A stretch of 64,000 nt of DNA, taken from the NCBI GenBank assembly GCA_023249645.1, contig JAHFCF010000010.1, forward strand, positions 37,774 through 101,773, written 5' to 3'. Position 1 is the stretch's first letter. The number at the start of each line of letters is the position of its first letter. The translations under genes and the position numbers were made by a program. Source of the stretch: Elusimicrobiota bacterium (GTDB lineage Bacteria; Elusimicrobiota; Elusimicrobia; UBA1565; UBA9628). The notes beneath the pieces are model-generated. The model saw nothing but the letters and a program-made list of their open reading frames with translations, was not told the origin of the DNA and did not search any database. Positions 56,255-64,000 of the stretch are shown in pieces.

Positions 56255-56758
56255 TTATGCTGTTGCGACGAGCGTGCTCAGCTGGTGCGCCAAAAGGTAG
56301 GCTTTGATCCGTCCTGGCCCCGTCAGTTCGTAGCGTCTGGCCCGGCGTGACCCGGAAGACAGGATCTCGCCTTGGGCGATGGCTTCCTGAAGGGCCCTGT
56401 CCATTCTTTGAACCGGATACCCCGATATCCTGAGCCATTTGGCCAGCTGGGCCGCGGTCGGCTTGGGCTGGTGTAATAGCTTCCCGGAGGCTGCCATAAG
56501 CACGAGGCAGGCGTCCTTCTGGGGCCTATCTGCAGGCAGTTTGGCTCTCAGGTAGGCATTATGGCCCTTGCGCTCGATGATGGCTTCCCAGGCGATCGTG
56601 GGCTCCTGGCTGTCGGGCCTGCCTATCTGAGCTGCCGCGGGCGGCTTTGGGTTGGACAGGAATTCCAGTCTTTCGGCGCGGACGAATTCCTGGCTGCCTT
56701 CTGCTTCGAATTCCGATCCATCAGGCAGTTTGAGCCGGAGCCGGTTGTTTTGATCCAT
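56255..56758 (-). CDS. Hypothetical protein, possible C-terminal winged-helix-like region
   Basis: 167 aa, LKLPDGSEFEAEGSQEFV N-terminus; GC-normal ORF in an AT-rich island. Confidence 0.6.
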   Translation of the reverse strand: MDQNNRLRLKLPDGSEFEAEGSQEFVRAERLEFLSNPKPPAAAQIGRPDSQEPTIAWEAIIERKGHNAYLRAKLPADRPQKDACLVLMAASGKLLHQPKPTAAQLAKWLRISGYPVQRMDRALQEAIAQGEILSSGSRRARRYELTGPGRIKAYLLAHQLSTLVATA

Positions 56759-57254
56759 GATTCTTAGTCTTTATTATGGCAATTGTTATTTTATAAGTCA
56801 AATGTCTGTGTATAATTTGTGCAAATCAATTTAAACACTTTTTAATGTAATTTATACGGCAATAATGCTGTCTTATAAAATTTAAAAAATATATTTAAGA
56901 CAAATTTAAGACATTGACCTGTGAATAGTCCTGTGGAGAAGTGCGGCCAACCGGGATCCTGAGTCGTATTTTATGGTATCTGGATATGTCGAATGAGCGC
57001 AGGAGCGGATGTTGGTGATGAAGTCGGTTTGTTTTGGAAAATCAATCAAATAAGTACTTATATTTTAATAATAATTTTTATAAGAACATGCATTTTCTTC
57101 CCTTAGGCATTTGGCCGTAAACGGGTTGAAGCGCGAGTTCAATTTCGAAGTGCAACAGCTCTCGGCAGCAGGTGTTGGGACGATTCCGAGCTTTTTTCAG
57201 GGAAGATCTTAAGACGGGAAAGACTCACTCAAAACTCAAGGCCTGACCCCAGGC

Positions 57255-58631
57255 TTAGAACTTGCCGAAGGCTTCGAAGGCGTACTTGGCGCCTCGGGCT
57301 GTGCCGGGGTTGGAGGCTGTGCCGGCTTTGAAAAAGGCCGTGGTAAAGGACATCCCAAAGCGATTCTGGACGTTGTAGCGCAGGCGGAAGTCCCACTCCG
57401 AGCCCAGGTTCTTGGAGCCGGAGTTCACGCGGTCGGCCTGGAAGAAGTAGTAATCCACGTCCAGGGCGACTCCATGGTAGGCCGGCGGGGTGTAGCCGGC
57501 CCCGACAATGACGATGCCGGAGGAGCCGTCGTGCAGGCCGCTGGCCGTGCTGGTGGAGGTGTAATTGCCGCCGAAAGCGTCGTAGGGCGTGGCGTTGAAG
57601 AATTCGCCGAACCCCGAGCGGTCCAGGCCGTCGTATCGGTGTCCGTGCGATGGGAAGAAGGCCTGGTCGGTCGTGGGGTTGGCGGGATTGCTGCCGCTGC
57701 CGCGCGCCAGGGAGATGCGGGCGATGCCTTCTCCGATCCGGGGCAGGTTTTGCTTCCATTTGGCCTTGACGACTTCGGCATTGCCGTTGTAGGTGATGTG
57801 ATTGGGCGCGGGGGTGGCGCCCGTGGGCGTGGCCACGCCCTTCTCCAGGGCGGCCTCGCCATCGAAGACGATGGGCCCGTAATTCAGGGAATAGCGGACG
57901 CTCGAGAAGCTGCGCAGGGCCTTGGAGACCTGGCAGCCGACGTTCGGGTCCATCCCAGGAAAGGAGCAGCCGTGGATCGTCTGGGCGGCATGGTCGCGTT
58001 CCACGAGCTCGTTGAGTTCCCAGACGCCTTCCGTGGGCAAGTCGAGGCTCAATCCCATGAGGGTCAGGGAGTTGGGCGCGGCCTGCTGGTTGTTCTTGTC
58101 CGCGAAGATGAAGCCGTCGAGCTTCATCCCCCACCAGGGCAGTTCCGCCCGGGCCGAAACCCCGGTGAATCCGGCGCCGTCATCGTCCAAAAGAAGGCCT
58201 GAGCCGAGGCGGTAGTTCTGGCGGCCGAAGGTGGCTTCGATGGGCGCGCCCAGCAGGCGGCTCACCTTGAGGTAGGCGTTCTCCAGGAAGGGCGTGAAAT
58301 TGGTGGAAGGGTAGTTGTTGGCCACGCTGCTAAAAGGGACGTTTTGCAGCGTGGTGGTGGAGCCTGTGGCGCCCAGGGCGCGCAGGGTGACCCCCACGTC
58401 CATGGTGCTTTCCTCTCCGGCGATGGTCTCTAGGCTGATCTTGCGCACTGCCACGCCGAGCCGGGCGTCATTGGAGATGAAGGAGTTGTTGAATCGGGCG
58501 CTTTTATCGCCGGTGAGGTTGAGATTGGAGTAGGAGAGGGCCTTCATCTTGTAGGCGGCGGTGACGTCCAGGTTGGCCGCCTGGGCGGGGAGGGATCCTG
58601 CAAGGAGGAAAAGGCTGACGAGGAACGGCAT
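57255..58631 (-). CDS. Outer-membrane beta-barrel/porin-like protein
   Basis: MPFLVSLFLLAGSLPAQAA signal peptide; alternating strand pattern; terminal aromatic (FGKF). Confidence 0.7.
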   Translation of the reverse strand: MPFLVSLFLLAGSLPAQAANLDVTAAYKMKALSYSNLNLTGDKSARFNNSFISNDARLGVAVRKISLETIAGEESTMDVGVTLRALGATGSTTTLQNVPFSSVANNYPSTNFTPFLENAYLKVSRLLGAPIEATFGRQNYRLGSGLLLDDDGAGFTGVSARAELPWWGMKLDGFIFADKNNQQAAPNSLTLMGLSLDLPTEGVWELNELVERDHAAQTIHGCSFPGMDPNVGCQVSKALRSFSSVRYSLNYGPIVFDGEAALEKGVATPTGATPAPNHITYNGNAEVVKAKWKQNLPRIGEGIARISLARGSGSNPANPTTDQAFFPSHGHRYDGLDRSGFGEFFNATPYDAFGGNYTSTSTASGLHDGSSGIVIVGAGYTPPAYHGVALDVDYYFFQADRVNSGSKNLGSEWDFRLRYNVQNRFGMSFTTAFFKAGTASNPGTARGAKYAFEAFGKF

Positions 58632-58667
58632 GGCGGATAATCTTAGCAAATAATTGGAAAAACAAGC

Positions 58668-58693
58668 ACCCCCGGGGGTATACCCCCGGGGGT
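58668..58693. repeat. 26-bp perfect nested GC palindrome
   Basis: ACCCCCGGGGGTATACCCCCGGGGGT between two beta-barrel genes. Confidence 0.85.
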
Positions 58694-58713
58694 ACTGTGT
58701 TGAGCCGCCGTGG

Positions 58714-60102
58714 TTAGAACTTGACCGCGACGTTGAGGCTCGCCAAGAACGCCGGGCTGGTGCCCGTGGTGTTCTGATTCTTGACATAGCCGCCGGACTG
58801 GAAGGTGCCGAGAGCGCCGTTGAAGGACACGTTCTCAGAGTGCTTCCACTCGCCGGTCAGATCGATTTCCGATCCGATGTGGCGGTTGCCTTTGGCCGCA
58901 GCTTTGTCAGCCGCGGTGAGCTGGTAGAACCGATAGTCCCAGAAAGCCAGCCCTGCCGTCAGCTTGTTCACGGCTGACGGTGTGACCTTGACGCCGAAGC
59001 CATAGATGACCCGGTTGGTCAAGCCGTTGCTCGCCGTGTTGACATTGACTCCGCTGCCGAGCACGAGGCTGGCATTCGTGTCGAACCGGCCATAGATGGC
59101 GCCGGGGCGATAGTCCGTGGCAATGGACTGGAAGTTAGTGTTCTTGGCAGACCCGTTGTCCGAGCTGCCTCCAGTGCCGATGCCGAGTTCGCCCCAGGGG
59201 TTGAAGGTCCCGATGTTTCCAACATCGGCCTTGTAGCCTACATCCGCGAGGAGCGCCCGGCCCTCATAGTTGGCCGGCTGCGTGAGGGCTGCCGTGCCCG
59301 CGGTGTTGACCCTGTTCGACCCGAAGTTCTGAGCGAGCTCGATAGAGCCATAGGCTCCCATGAGCTTGCCCTTGACCTTGAGGCCGGCGACGTACAGGTT
59401 GTCATTCGGCTGCGGGGCTGCCGCGCCGGTCATGTGGGTCAGCGAGTTGTAGAGGTATACCTTGCCTTCCACATTCTCCATGCCCTTGGTTCCTGCCACC
59501 AAGCCGCGCAGGTCCTTCTGGAATTGAAGGGCCCCGCCGTTGCTGCCAATGGCATTAACAGCGTTGAACTGCTTGCCGACGACGCCCGTGACATAGAACT
59601 TCTCCCCGTTGTAGTCGAACCGGCCGGCGTCGATCGCCGTCACGGTCATGCCGTACTGGTTGTGGCGGGGGCCGTAGTAGATGACCAGGTCGCCTTCATC
59701 GCCGTAGAACATCCGGCCGAAGGACGAGTCGACGTACCCGAACACCTTGTCGATCTTGAAGTACGCCTGCTCCACGGTCACGTTGTTCTGGATTTGAGTC
59801 AGGCTCTGCCCTTTGTTGGCGCCTGCGCCATCCCCGCTTCCGTAGACCCGGTCGTTCTTGTTCAGGGTCACCTTCGCGTGGACGTCATCGAGCAGGTCCC
59901 AGTCCGCGCCCAAGAGGACGCGGGTCTGAGCTGCGCCGATGCGGCTGCCAGCCTGAGTATTCAGGTTGATCACGTTTTGGGCGGATGTCGCATCCATTTC
60001 TACGGAGCCGTTGAACTTAAGGCCCTTCAGTAAGTCGGCTTTAGCCTGGCTGGCAACGAGCAACAGAGCCAGGGCCAAGACCGAACCAAGGAACTTCTTC
60101 AT
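58714..60102 (-). CDS. Outer-membrane porin-like beta-barrel protein
   Basis: AGGAGG then MKKFLGSVLALALLLVASQAKA signal peptide; barrel-like repeats; ends NVAVKF. Confidence 0.8.
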   Translation of the reverse strand: MKKFLGSVLALALLLVASQAKADLLKGLKFNGSVEMDATSAQNVINLNTQAGSRIGAAQTRVLLGADWDLLDDVHAKVTLNKNDRVYGSGDGAGANKGQSLTQIQNNVTVEQAYFKIDKVFGYVDSSFGRMFYGDEGDLVIYYGPRHNQYGMTVTAIDAGRFDYNGEKFYVTGVVGKQFNAVNAIGSNGGALQFQKDLRGLVAGTKGMENVEGKVYLYNSLTHMTGAAAPQPNDNLYVAGLKVKGKLMGAYGSIELAQNFGSNRVNTAGTAALTQPANYEGRALLADVGYKADVGNIGTFNPWGELGIGTGGSSDNGSAKNTNFQSIATDYRPGAIYGRFDTNASLVLGSGVNVNTASNGLTNRVIYGFGVKVTPSAVNKLTAGLAFWDYRFYQLTAADKAAAKGNRHIGSEIDLTGEWKHSENVSFNGALGTFQSGGYVKNQNTTGTSPAFLASLNVAVKF

Positions 60103-60122
60103 TTTTACTACCTCCTTGCTTC

Positions 60123-60180
60123 GTAAGCCCCGCGTAAGGCGGGGATTTGGTCCGTCCACCCCGCTTTCCGCGGGGCCTAC
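60123..60180 (-). promoter_or_regulatory. Nested inverted repeats in the 5'-UTR of the porin gene
   Basis: GTAAGCCCCGCGTAAGGCGGGG / CCCCGCTTTCCGCGGGGCCTAC arms, each itself a hairpin. Confidence 0.75.
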
Positions 60181-60196
60181 GTTCAGCATCGAGCCG

Positions 60197-60226
60197 ATTG
60201 TAACAAAGGGGTTTTTTCCATGTCAA
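60197..60226 (-). promoter_or_regulatory. Sigma70-type promoter for porin
   Basis: Minus strand TTGACA-N18-TACAAT. Confidence 0.75.
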
Positions 60227-60255
60227 TAGCAAAATGTGTTGATAAGTGTTGTTGT

Positions 60256-60924
60256 TTATACCCCCCCTCCCAGGGCTTTTAGGCGCTCCTGGGCCCAGGC
60301 GGCCCAGGCGGTCTCCGGGTATTGGAGGGCTATCTTCTGGAGGGTGGCCTTAGAGGCGTCCACCTGGCCCATGGTCGCCTGGCAGCGGGCCAGCCCGGCA
60401 TGGACTTGGGGCGCCAGGAAGTGGTCGGGATAGGTGGCTAGGAAGCGTTCCACGGTCCGGATGGCCTCTGGGCAGAGGTTTTGCGCCTCTTGGGCCGCTG
60501 TCAGGCCGGCGAGGGCGAAGGGAAGGAGCTTTTCAGGTTGTCCTTTGTCCAGGAGCTGTTCGTAGAATTTGGTGCTCTGAGGGAATTGCCCTTTAGAATA
60601 AAGAAGATCTCCTGCGAAAAGCAGGGCATGGCCAGAGGCTGCGGTGGAGGGATACTGAGTGTTGAGTTCCTCGACCTTTTGAATGGCCATATCCGGCTGG
60701 CCGAGGTAGGCGTAGCCATTGGCCATGGAGTAGGCGTTCCAAGCTGTTGTTTGCTTGATATGGCTGCTATAAAGGAAGAGACTCCCCAAAAGCAGGACCC
60801 CAGCGGTGACTCCAGCGATGATTCCGGCTATCTGGCGGTTTTCAGCGACCCAATGGATCGCGCTGCCCACCGCGGTTTGGACTTCGTCCCTTCTGATCTG
60901 CGCTCTGACCCATTGTTTTCCCAT
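60256..60924 (-). CDS. TPR/YfgM-like membrane-anchored protein
   Basis: TM GIIAGVTAGVLLLGSLFLY then TPR-like repeats. Confidence 0.75.
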   Translation of the reverse strand: MGKQWVRAQIRRDEVQTAVGSAIHWVAENRQIAGIIAGVTAGVLLLGSLFLYSSHIKQTTAWNAYSMANGYAYLGQPDMAIQKVEELNTQYPSTAASGHALLFAGDLLYSKGQFPQSTKFYEQLLDKGQPEKLLPFALAGLTAAQEAQNLCPEAIRTVERFLATYPDHFLAPQVHAGLARCQATMGQVDASKATLQKIALQYPETAWAAWAQERLKALGGGV

Positions 60925-60948
60925 TTTTTCAATCCTTTTTTATAAAAA

Positions 60949-61020
60949 TGCCCCGAGAGGGAATCGAACCCCCATCCTCTCCTTAGGACGGAGTAGCTCT
61001 ATCCATTGAGCTATCGGGGC
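60949..61020 (-). tRNA. tRNA-Arg (anticodon CCT)
   Basis: GCCCCGATAGCTCAATGGATAGAGC-CTCCGTCCTAAGGAG-GGGGGTTCGATTCCCTC-TCGGGGCA. Confidence 0.92.
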
Positions 61021-61041
61021 TTGAGTGGTGGCCGGCATGAG

Positions 61042-61572
61042 TCAATATTTGATGAGGGCCTTCACAGCCCGGCCTGTCAGCTTGGATCGGCCGTTCAAAA
61101 AGCCCAATTCGATGAGGAACGAGACCCCGGCCACGATGCCGCCGATCTTCTCGATGAGCTCGCAAGCGGCCTGGGCCGTGCCTCCCGTGGCCAGAACGTC
61201 ATCCACTAGGAGGACTCTGGCCCCTGGGGGGAAGGCGTCCTCATGGGCTTCTATGGAGTCCTGGCCGTATTCCAGGTTATAAGTCGCTGATTTGGTTTTT
61301 CGCGGCAACTTCCCCTTCTTGCGGATGGGGACCAGGCCCGCTTTCAAGCGGCAGGCCAGGGGGGCGGCTATCAGAAAGCCCCTGGATTCGATGCCCGCGA
61401 CATACTGGATGCCTGCTTGGAGATAGGGCTCGGCCAGCTGGTCGACCATGTTCTGGAGGGCTCGCGGGTCGGCCAGCAACGGGGTGATGTCCTTGAAGAT
61501 GATCCCCTTTTTAGGGAAATCCGGCACATCCTTGACCAGGGCGGTGAGATCGACGGGTTTTGCCGGCATCAT
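61042..61572 (-). CDS. apt: Adenine phosphoribosyltransferase
   Basis: DFPKKGIIFKDITPLLADP; GIESRGFLIAAPLA; VLLVDDVLATGGTA. Confidence 0.95.
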   Translation of the reverse strand: MMPAKPVDLTALVKDVPDFPKKGIIFKDITPLLADPRALQNMVDQLAEPYLQAGIQYVAGIESRGFLIAAPLACRLKAGLVPIRKKGKLPRKTKSATYNLEYGQDSIEAHEDAFPPGARVLLVDDVLATGGTAQAACELIEKIGGIVAGVSFLIELGFLNGRSKLTGRAVKALIKY

Positions 61573-62555
61573 CGTTTCCCGCGCGCGGGCTTGGCGATCA
61601 GCGCGGTCCGGCGGCCTTTCGGGATGGTCTGGCCCAGGATATCGGTCCGCAGCCTGGGGGCGTCCCATCCGGGCTGGAGGTTGGGCGTGCCCGGGGTCCG
61701 GCTTTCGCCGACCTCGATCAAGCCCATGCGGTTGGCGACTCGGCGCAGGCGCAGAAGCGCTCTCTCCTCGATCTGGCGGATGCGCTCGCGGGAGAGCTTG
61801 AGGCGCTTGCCCACTTCCTCCAGGGTCATGGGGGAGTGGCCGGTCAAGCCGTGGCGGAATTCCACGATCATCCGCTCGCGGTCTCCGATCTCCTTCAAGG
61901 CCAGGTGGAGCTCGTCATGGAGTTTGAGCACTGAGATGAGGTTCTCAGGGGATTCGTGGTCGGACTCCGAGAGCATGTCCTCCATCGTGAGGCTGTCGTC
62001 TTCGGAGTCGACCGGCGCCTCCAAGGAGCCCATGCCGCGCGCGGCTTCCGCGGCATCGAGGACCCCGCGCACCTGACGAGCCGTCCAGTGCATGGTGCGG
62101 GCCATCTCGGCCAAGGACGGGTCGCGGCCGAGCTTCACATGGAGCTTCTCCCACATCTTAAGCCACTTGCGCAGGGCTTCCCAGGCATGGGGAGGGATGC
62201 GGATGGTCTTGGACTGTTCCTCGACCGCGCGGCGGATGGACTGCTCGATCCAGTAGGAGGCGTAGGTGGAGAAGCGGTAGCCTTTGGACGGCTCGAACTT
62301 GTCGATGGAGTGCATGAGACCGAGGTTGCCCTCCTCGATCAAGTCCATGAAGTCGATGCCCTGGCGGTGGTATTTCTTGGCGATGGGCACGACCAGGCGC
62401 AGGTTGCACTCCATGATGCGCTGCTTGGCCTGGCGGTTTCCCCTCTTCGCCTTTTTCCAGAGCTTGTGGACCTCCTCGCGGTCGACCGGGGTCAGGCGCT
62501 GGATGCCCTTGAAGTACTGGCTGGTCGTGTCGGTGGTCGGAGTCTCGTTAGACAT
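61569..62555 (-). CDS. RNA polymerase sigma-70 family factor (RpoD/RpoS-like)
   Basis: NLRLVVPIAKKYHRQGIDFMDLIEEGNLGLMHSIDKFEPSKGYRFSTYASYWIEQSIRRAV. Confidence 0.93.
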   Translation of the reverse strand: MSNETPTTDTTSQYFKGIQRLTPVDREEVHKLWKKAKRGNRQAKQRIMECNLRLVVPIAKKYHRQGIDFMDLIEEGNLGLMHSIDKFEPSKGYRFSTYASYWIEQSIRRAVEEQSKTIRIPPHAWEALRKWLKMWEKLHVKLGRDPSLAEMARTMHWTARQVRGVLDAAEAARGMGSLEAPVDSEDDSLTMEDMLSESDHESPENLISVLKLHDELHLALKEIGDRERMIVEFRHGLTGHSPMTLEEVGKRLKLSRERIRQIEERALLRLRRVANRMGLIEVGESRTPGTPNLQPGWDAPRLRTDILGQTIPKGRRTALIAKPARGKR

Positions 62556-62578
62556 GGGGGATCCCTATCCGTGAAATA

Positions 62579-62651
62579 TCGGGGTACTCAGGCTTGAACT
62601 GAGAACCTCTTGGTCCCGAACCAAGCGCTCTACCAATTGAGCTATACCCCG
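62579..62651 (-). tRNA. tRNA-Pro (anticodon CGG)
   Basis: CGGGGTATAGCTCAATTGGTAGAGC-CTTGGTTCGGGACCAAG-CTCAGTTCAAGCCTGAG-TACCCCG. Confidence 0.9.
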
Positions 62652-62689
62652 GCATGGAAATCATATGTTCATCCCGATCCAGGCATTCA

Positions 62690-62764
62690 TGGTCGGGGAC
62701 CCGGGAATCGAACCCGGAACCTCTCGCACCCCAAGCGAGCGCTCTACCTTTGAGCCAGTCCCCG
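62690..62764 (-). tRNA. tRNA-Pro (anticodon GGG), CCA encoded
   Basis: CGGGGACTGGCTCAAAGGTAGAGC-CTCGCTTGGGGTGCGAG-CCGGGTTCGATTCCCGG-GTCCCCGACCA. Confidence 0.92.
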
Positions 62765-62791
62765 CCCATGAATGTCCAGCCGGCCATCCTA

Positions 62792-63160
62792 TCATTTCGC
62801 CATCTCCGAGGCCAGTTCGCGCAGTTCGGTGCGGACCTCGCGCAACAGCTTGGCCTGCGCCGGAGAAGAGGCGCCGGACTCATCCGATCCGCCGGGCCGG
62901 CGCTTTTCGAGAAGAGCGCGCCGGGCGCCGGCCAGCGTCATGCGCCGGCCCTGCACCAGGCGCTTGATCTCGAAGATGGTCTCCAGGTCTGCGCGGCTGT
63001 AGCGGCGATGTCCGCTGGCGCGCCGCGCGGGCCTGGGGAATCCGAGCTCGAGCTCCCAGTAGCGCAGGGTATGCGCCGGCACCTGGGCGATGCGTCCCGC
63101 CTCGCCCATGGTGAAGGAGGCCTGCTCCGGTATGGGCGGCAAGCCCTGGTTTTCGCTCAC
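62792..63160 (-). CDS. MerR-family transcriptional regulator
   Basis: MGEAGRIAQVPAHTLRYWELELGFPRPARRASGHRRYSRADLE. Confidence 0.9.
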   Translation of the reverse strand: MSENQGLPPIPEQASFTMGEAGRIAQVPAHTLRYWELELGFPRPARRASGHRRYSRADLETIFEIKRLVQGRRMTLAGARRALLEKRRPGGSDESGASSPAQAKLLREVRTELRELASEMAK

Positions 63161-63420
63161 GCGTTGAGCAGGTTCTTCGACGCCTTGAAGCGCACGCCCT
63201 TGCGCGGCGGCACGGTCACGGACTGGCCGGTTTTGGGGTTGCGTCCCTGCCGGCTGGAGCGCTGCTTGACGCGGAAGGTCCCGAAGTTGGAGATGACGAC
63301 CTTCTCGCCGCGGTTCAGGGCCGCACGGATGGAGTCAAAAGCCGTTTCCACGGCTTGGGCGGCTTCTCCTTTGGTGCTGAGCGTCTTGGCGACGGCTTTG
63401 ATGATGTCGAGTCTATTCAT
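63157..63420 (-). CDS. HU/IHF-family DNA-binding protein
   Basis: VVISNFGTFRVKQRSSRQGRNPKTGQSVTVPPRKGVRFKASK. Confidence 0.95.
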   Translation of the reverse strand: MNRLDIIKAVAKTLSTKGEAAQAVETAFDSIRAALNRGEKVVISNFGTFRVKQRSSRQGRNPKTGQSVTVPPRKGVRFKASKNLLNA

Positions 63421-64000
63421 GGGAGTTTTCTGAGTCCGGATCCTCCTTCTTTTTTGGTTTTTCTTCCGGGGGCTTCTTCGTCTTCTGGATGTCCTTGAAG
63501 ATGTCCTCGGGTTTGAGATTCTTGAGGTCGGCCTTGAACTTGGAGACCTCGTCTTCCGTGATGGGCTTGCTCAGGGTCTGGCAGTTGGCGAAGACCTTCT
63601 CCTCGACGAAGATGGGGCAGCCCGCGCGCACGGCGACCGCGATCGCGTCGGAGGGCCGGCTGTCGAGGTCTTGCGTCGCGCCGTCCTTGATCACGCGGAT
63701 GCGGGCGTAGAAGGTGTTGTCCTTGATGTCCGAGACGACCACTTTCTGCACGGACCAGCCCAGGCTCGTGATGGAGCTCAAAAGCAGGTCGTGCGTCAAG
63801 GGCCGCGGCAGGACGATGCCGGAGAAGCGGATCGCGATGGCCTGTCCCTCGGAGATGCCGATCCAGATGGGCAAGAGGCGATTGCCCGTGAGCTCCTCTA
63901 AAAAGAGGATGCACTCCGCGGCCGTGGTGGCCAAAGAATAGATGCGGACTTCCTTTTCGGCCGACCCGCCGGTATTCTTCGGCCGTTCTTTGTCGCTTTT
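63413..64000 (-). CDS. Bifunctional nuclease family (DUF151) protein, truncated at window edge
   Basis: VRIYSLATTAAECILFLEELTGNRLLPIWIGISEGQAIAI; frame open to 64000 without ATG, so start lies outside the window. Confidence 0.85.
   Translation of the reverse strand, partial: KSDKERPKNTGGSAEKEVRIYSLATTAAECILFLEELTGNRLLPIWIGISEGQAIAIRFSGIVLPRPLTHDLLLSSITSLGWSVQKVVVSDIKDNTFYARIRVIKDGATQDLDSRPSDAIAVAVRAGCPIFVEEKVFANCQTLSKPITEDEVSKFKADLKNLKPEDIFKDIQKTKKPPEEKPKKKEDPDSENSHE

Overview
GC-rich bacterial chromosome segment. The gene content and style are suggestive of an Elusimicrobiota-like lineage, but that is inference only; no rRNA is present. Most of the window is dense housekeeping and envelope genes: a heme cluster, buk-ptb, a Cus-type metal efflux operon, CBS/CGL, ftsQAZ-pilT-dNK-cmk-rpsA-lysA, two beta-barrel proteins, apt-sigma factor, MerR, HU and a DUF151 protein, plus 5 tRNAs. 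Four things stand out. (1) Five predicted exported-protein genes, including an AAA+ Clp ATPase with a signal peptide and a tandem pair of paralogs, carry a near-identical promoter architecture. It consists of three GGTCC/AAAGACC boxes spaced about 25 and 23 bp apart, with the last box ending exactly 23 bp upstream of a -10-like hexamer. A sixth array lies near 46.2 kb. This looks like an undescribed regulon. (2) There are three ~125-130 bp AT-rich inverted-repeat elements with GATGGC(GAC) ends and a perfectly palindromic centre. The centre sequence differs in each copy while its self-complementarity is kept. (3) The heme cluster pairs hemE/hemH/hemY with an AhbD-like radical SAM heme synthase, suggesting a hybrid coproporphyrin route. 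(4) An AmgK-like kinase is fused to a RapZ C-terminal domain next to a MurU-like nucleotidyltransferase. All box and spacing counts were made by hand from the sequence; homology calls are from motif recognition without a database search.
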